A DNA stretch of 8,093 nt from an uncultured Clostridia bacterium (GTDB taxonomy: Bacteria; Bacillota; Clostridia; Oscillospirales; QAKW01). Within the stretch, counting starts at the first letter, position 1. Every line of letters starts with the position of its first letter. A program made the position numbers and the translations under genes. The stretch covers positions 1 to 8,093 of the forward strand of contig CALXGU010000065.1 of the NCBI GenBank assembly GCA_944387905.1, read 5' to 3'. Of this stretch, positions 7,245-8,093 are shown one piece after another. The notes beneath the pieces are model-generated. The model worked only from the letters and a program-made list of their open reading frames with translations, was not told the origin of the DNA and did no database searches.

Positions 7245-7265
7245 GCAATTCCTGGTTTTTTAATT

Positions 7266-7317
7266 AACACTCAACATAAAAAGGATCGAGATTTCCCAAT
7301 CCTTTTTATGCAGTGTT
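7266..7317. terminator. Large inverted repeat, probable transcription terminator
   Basis: The arms CATAAAAAGGAT (7275-7286) and ATCCTTTTTATG (7299-7310) are perfectly complementary over 12 bp around a 12-nt loop. Across a small asymmetric bulge, AACACT (7266-7271) pairs with AGTGTT (7312-7317) for six more. The A-tract before and T-tract after the small GC core are typical of intrinsic terminators whose U-tract is partly paired, and either strand could use it. It lies about 60 nt past the SLH stop and 21 nt upstream of the -35-like box of the next operon, so ending SLH transcription is the simplest role. Confidence 0.6.
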
Positions 7318-7327
7318 TTACAAATAA

Positions 7328-7343
7328 AGACAATATTTTGTCT
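7328..7343. terminator. Small AT-rich hairpin just after the SLH gene
   Basis: A perfect 6-bp inverted repeat (AGACAA / TTGTCT) with a 4-nt loop lies 36 nt after the SLH stop codon. On the minus strand it is followed by TTATTTG, a T-rich but imperfect tail. An outer 4-bp match (7318-7321 with 7344-7347) could lengthen it across a bulge. It could be a weak intrinsic terminator or an RNA 3'-end structure; the stem has only two G-C pairs. Confidence 0.35.
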
Positions 7344-7379
7344 GTAAGCAGCCATTAAAAGCCGCAGGAGTTTGTATCT

Positions 7380-8093
7380 TTATTTTTCAGCAACAAAATT
7401 CTGATGGAATCTTGTTATGATGGTAGCGATCTCCGCACGGGTTGCATTGTCGCGGGGTTTGAATTCTGTCTCGGTCTTGCCGTCTACGATTCCTGCCTGC
7501 TGACAGATATATACTGCGTCTTTTGCATAGTTTTGGATATTTGAATCGTCTTCAAATGCCTTCTTCTCTATGTCCGCTGTAAGCTCTATGCCGAATTTCT
7601 CGGCGTATCTTACTACCATTACACATATCTGCTGTCGCTGGATAGCTGTCTGAGGCTCAAACGTCGTCTCGGTCATTCCGTCTACGATCCCGTTCTCGTT
7701 TGCCCACTTGACTGCAGGTGTGTACCACTTGCCCGCAGGTACGTCCGTAAATACTGTTCCTACACTGTTGTCGCTTGTATCTACTCCGCTCATGTTTGCG
7801 AGTATCTGTACGAACATCGCGCGTGTCAGTGTTGTTGACGGCTCGAACGTTGTCTCAGTCATTCCGTTCATCAGCTTGAATGTCGCTACGTAGTCTACGT
7901 ACTCTTTATACCATCTTCCGCTCTCTATATCGGTAAAGATCGTCGAGCTGTCGATGATTTCCTGAGCTTCAAGCTTTGTGCCCTCTGCTGTTCTTGTGTC
8001 TGTTGCGTCACAGAACTGACATTTTGCCGTCTCTGTTCCGTCTGCCTCTGTTGTGGCGTCATTGTTGTATACATATTCGCCCCATACGTGTGC
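7380..8093 (-). CDS. SLH-domain cell-surface protein, C-terminal part only
   Basis: The frame is open from the right edge of the window to the TAA at 7380-7382, giving 237 residues; the start and most of the protein lie outside. Residues 1-40 hold an HVWG...CQFC segment. Three S-layer homology repeats follow, at about 53-100 (FTDIESGRWYKEYV...), 115-165 (FTDVPAGKWYTPAV...) and 180-230 (FEDDSNIQNYAKDA...), ending the protein. Three SLH repeats at a C-terminus normally bind pyruvylated secondary cell-wall polymer and hold an exported protein on the surface. What the missing N-terminal part does (enzyme, adhesin, structural protein) cannot be told here. The gene is separated from the sugar operon by inverted repeats and a new promoter, so it is probably transcribed separately. 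A Met codon at 7871 lies inside the first SLH repeat and is not the true start. Confidence 0.9.
   Translation of the reverse strand, partial: AHVWGEYVYNNDATTEADGTETAKCQFCDATDTRTAEGTKLEAQEIIDSSTIFTDIESGRWYKEYVDYVATFKLMNGMTETTFEPSTTLTRAMFVQILANMSGVDTSDNSVGTVFTDVPAGKWYTPAVKWANENGIVDGMTETTFEPQTAIQRQQICVMVVRYAEKFGIELTADIEKKAFEDDSNIQNYAKDAVYICQQAGIVDGKTETEFKPRDNATRAEIATIITRFHQNFVAEK
7404..7937 (-). repeat. Three tandem S-layer homology repeats
   Basis: The three SLH units occupy about 7794-7937, 7599-7751 and 7404-7556. Each has the pattern F-x-D ... W/Y ... A/V ... G-I/L-hydrophobic-x-G-x-T-E-T-x-F-x-P ... R ... hydrophobic helix. The Thr-Arg-Ala-Glu binding motif is intact only in the third unit (TRAE, residues 218-221). 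The first has TRAM (90-93) and the second QRQQ (152-155). At DNA level the first two units share a 26-nt block (7840-7865 and 7654-7679) at 23 of 26 positions; the matching block of the third (7456-7481) agrees at 17 of 26 with the second. This suggests the first two units are the more recent duplicates or are kept alike by conversion. Confidence 0.88.
7974..8093 (-). other. His/Cys-pair segment (HxWG ... CxxC) of the surface protein
   Basis: The first 40 visible residues run from HVWGEY through NNDAT, a DGTETAKC stretch and CQFC to DTRTAEGTK. The spacing of one His (residue 2) and a Cys pair (25 and 28), with DAT, DGT and DTRT blocks, resembles short repeat units I recall from large surface proteins of gut Clostridia, where they often occur in tandem. 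Only one unit is visible. The His and Cys residues could bind a metal such as zinc, but this is inferred from the residue pattern alone. The family name and number of units cannot be determined here. Confidence 0.5.

Noticed and set aside
7199..7379. Catabolite-control (cre) site, XylR operator or riboswitch in the intergenic region
   Set aside because: No sequence fitting the cre pattern or a known xylose operator was seen, and the predicted leader is too short for a riboswitch. The inverted repeat there is better explained as a terminator.
1..8093. Mobile elements, CRISPR arrays, tRNA or rRNA genes, defence systems
   Set aside because: No transposase, integrase, phage-like frame, regularly spaced repeats or tRNA-like fold was seen. 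Coding sequence fills nearly the whole window.

Overview
The window looks like chromosomal DNA from a plant-fibre-degrading, gut- or rumen-type Clostridia (Bacillota). The reasons are: moderate G+C by eye; purine-rich Shine-Dalgarno sites (AGGAGG, GGAGGG); a class II xylose isomerase of clostridial type; a cell-surface protein ending in three SLH repeats, which anchor proteins to Gram-positive walls; and tightly packed genes. The genus cannot be read from the sequence. Every gene I can support lies on the minus strand, so gene order runs from the right end of the window to the left.

Right end (7380-8093): the C-terminal 237 residues of a secreted or surface protein. It has one His/Cys-pair segment and then three S-layer homology repeats. 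Its 5' part lies outside the window. It is followed by a 181-bp (7199-7379) intergenic region holding two inverted repeats (a probable terminator zone) and then a good extended -10 promoter facing left.

From that promoter to the left edge (7195 down to 1) runs one tightly spaced gene set, very probably an operon: GH95 alpha-L-fucosidase/alpha-L-galactosidase, GH36 alpha-galactosidase-type enzyme, HAD-family phosphatase (YihX-like), xylose isomerase (xylA) and xylulokinase (xylB, cut by the left edge). Gaps are 12, 1, 24 and 1 nt, each gene has a plausible ribosome binding site, and no internal terminator is apparent.

The products fit an intracellular route. Neither glycosidase has a visible signal peptide, so short branched oligosaccharides would be imported. 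GH95 and GH36 would then remove terminal alpha-L-Fuc/alpha-L-Gal and alpha-D-Gal caps, and released D-xylose would be isomerised to D-xylulose and phosphorylated to D-xylulose 5-phosphate for the pentose phosphate or phosphoketolase pathway. Pairing alpha-linked galactose/fucose removal with xylose catabolism suggests hemicellulose side chains, such as the galactosylated xylose branches of complex grass arabinoxylan, rather than animal glycans. This is an inference. No transporter, regulator, xylanase or fucose-catabolic gene lies in the window. I did not find a radically new system; the most useful leads are the gene combination and the embedded HAD phosphatase.
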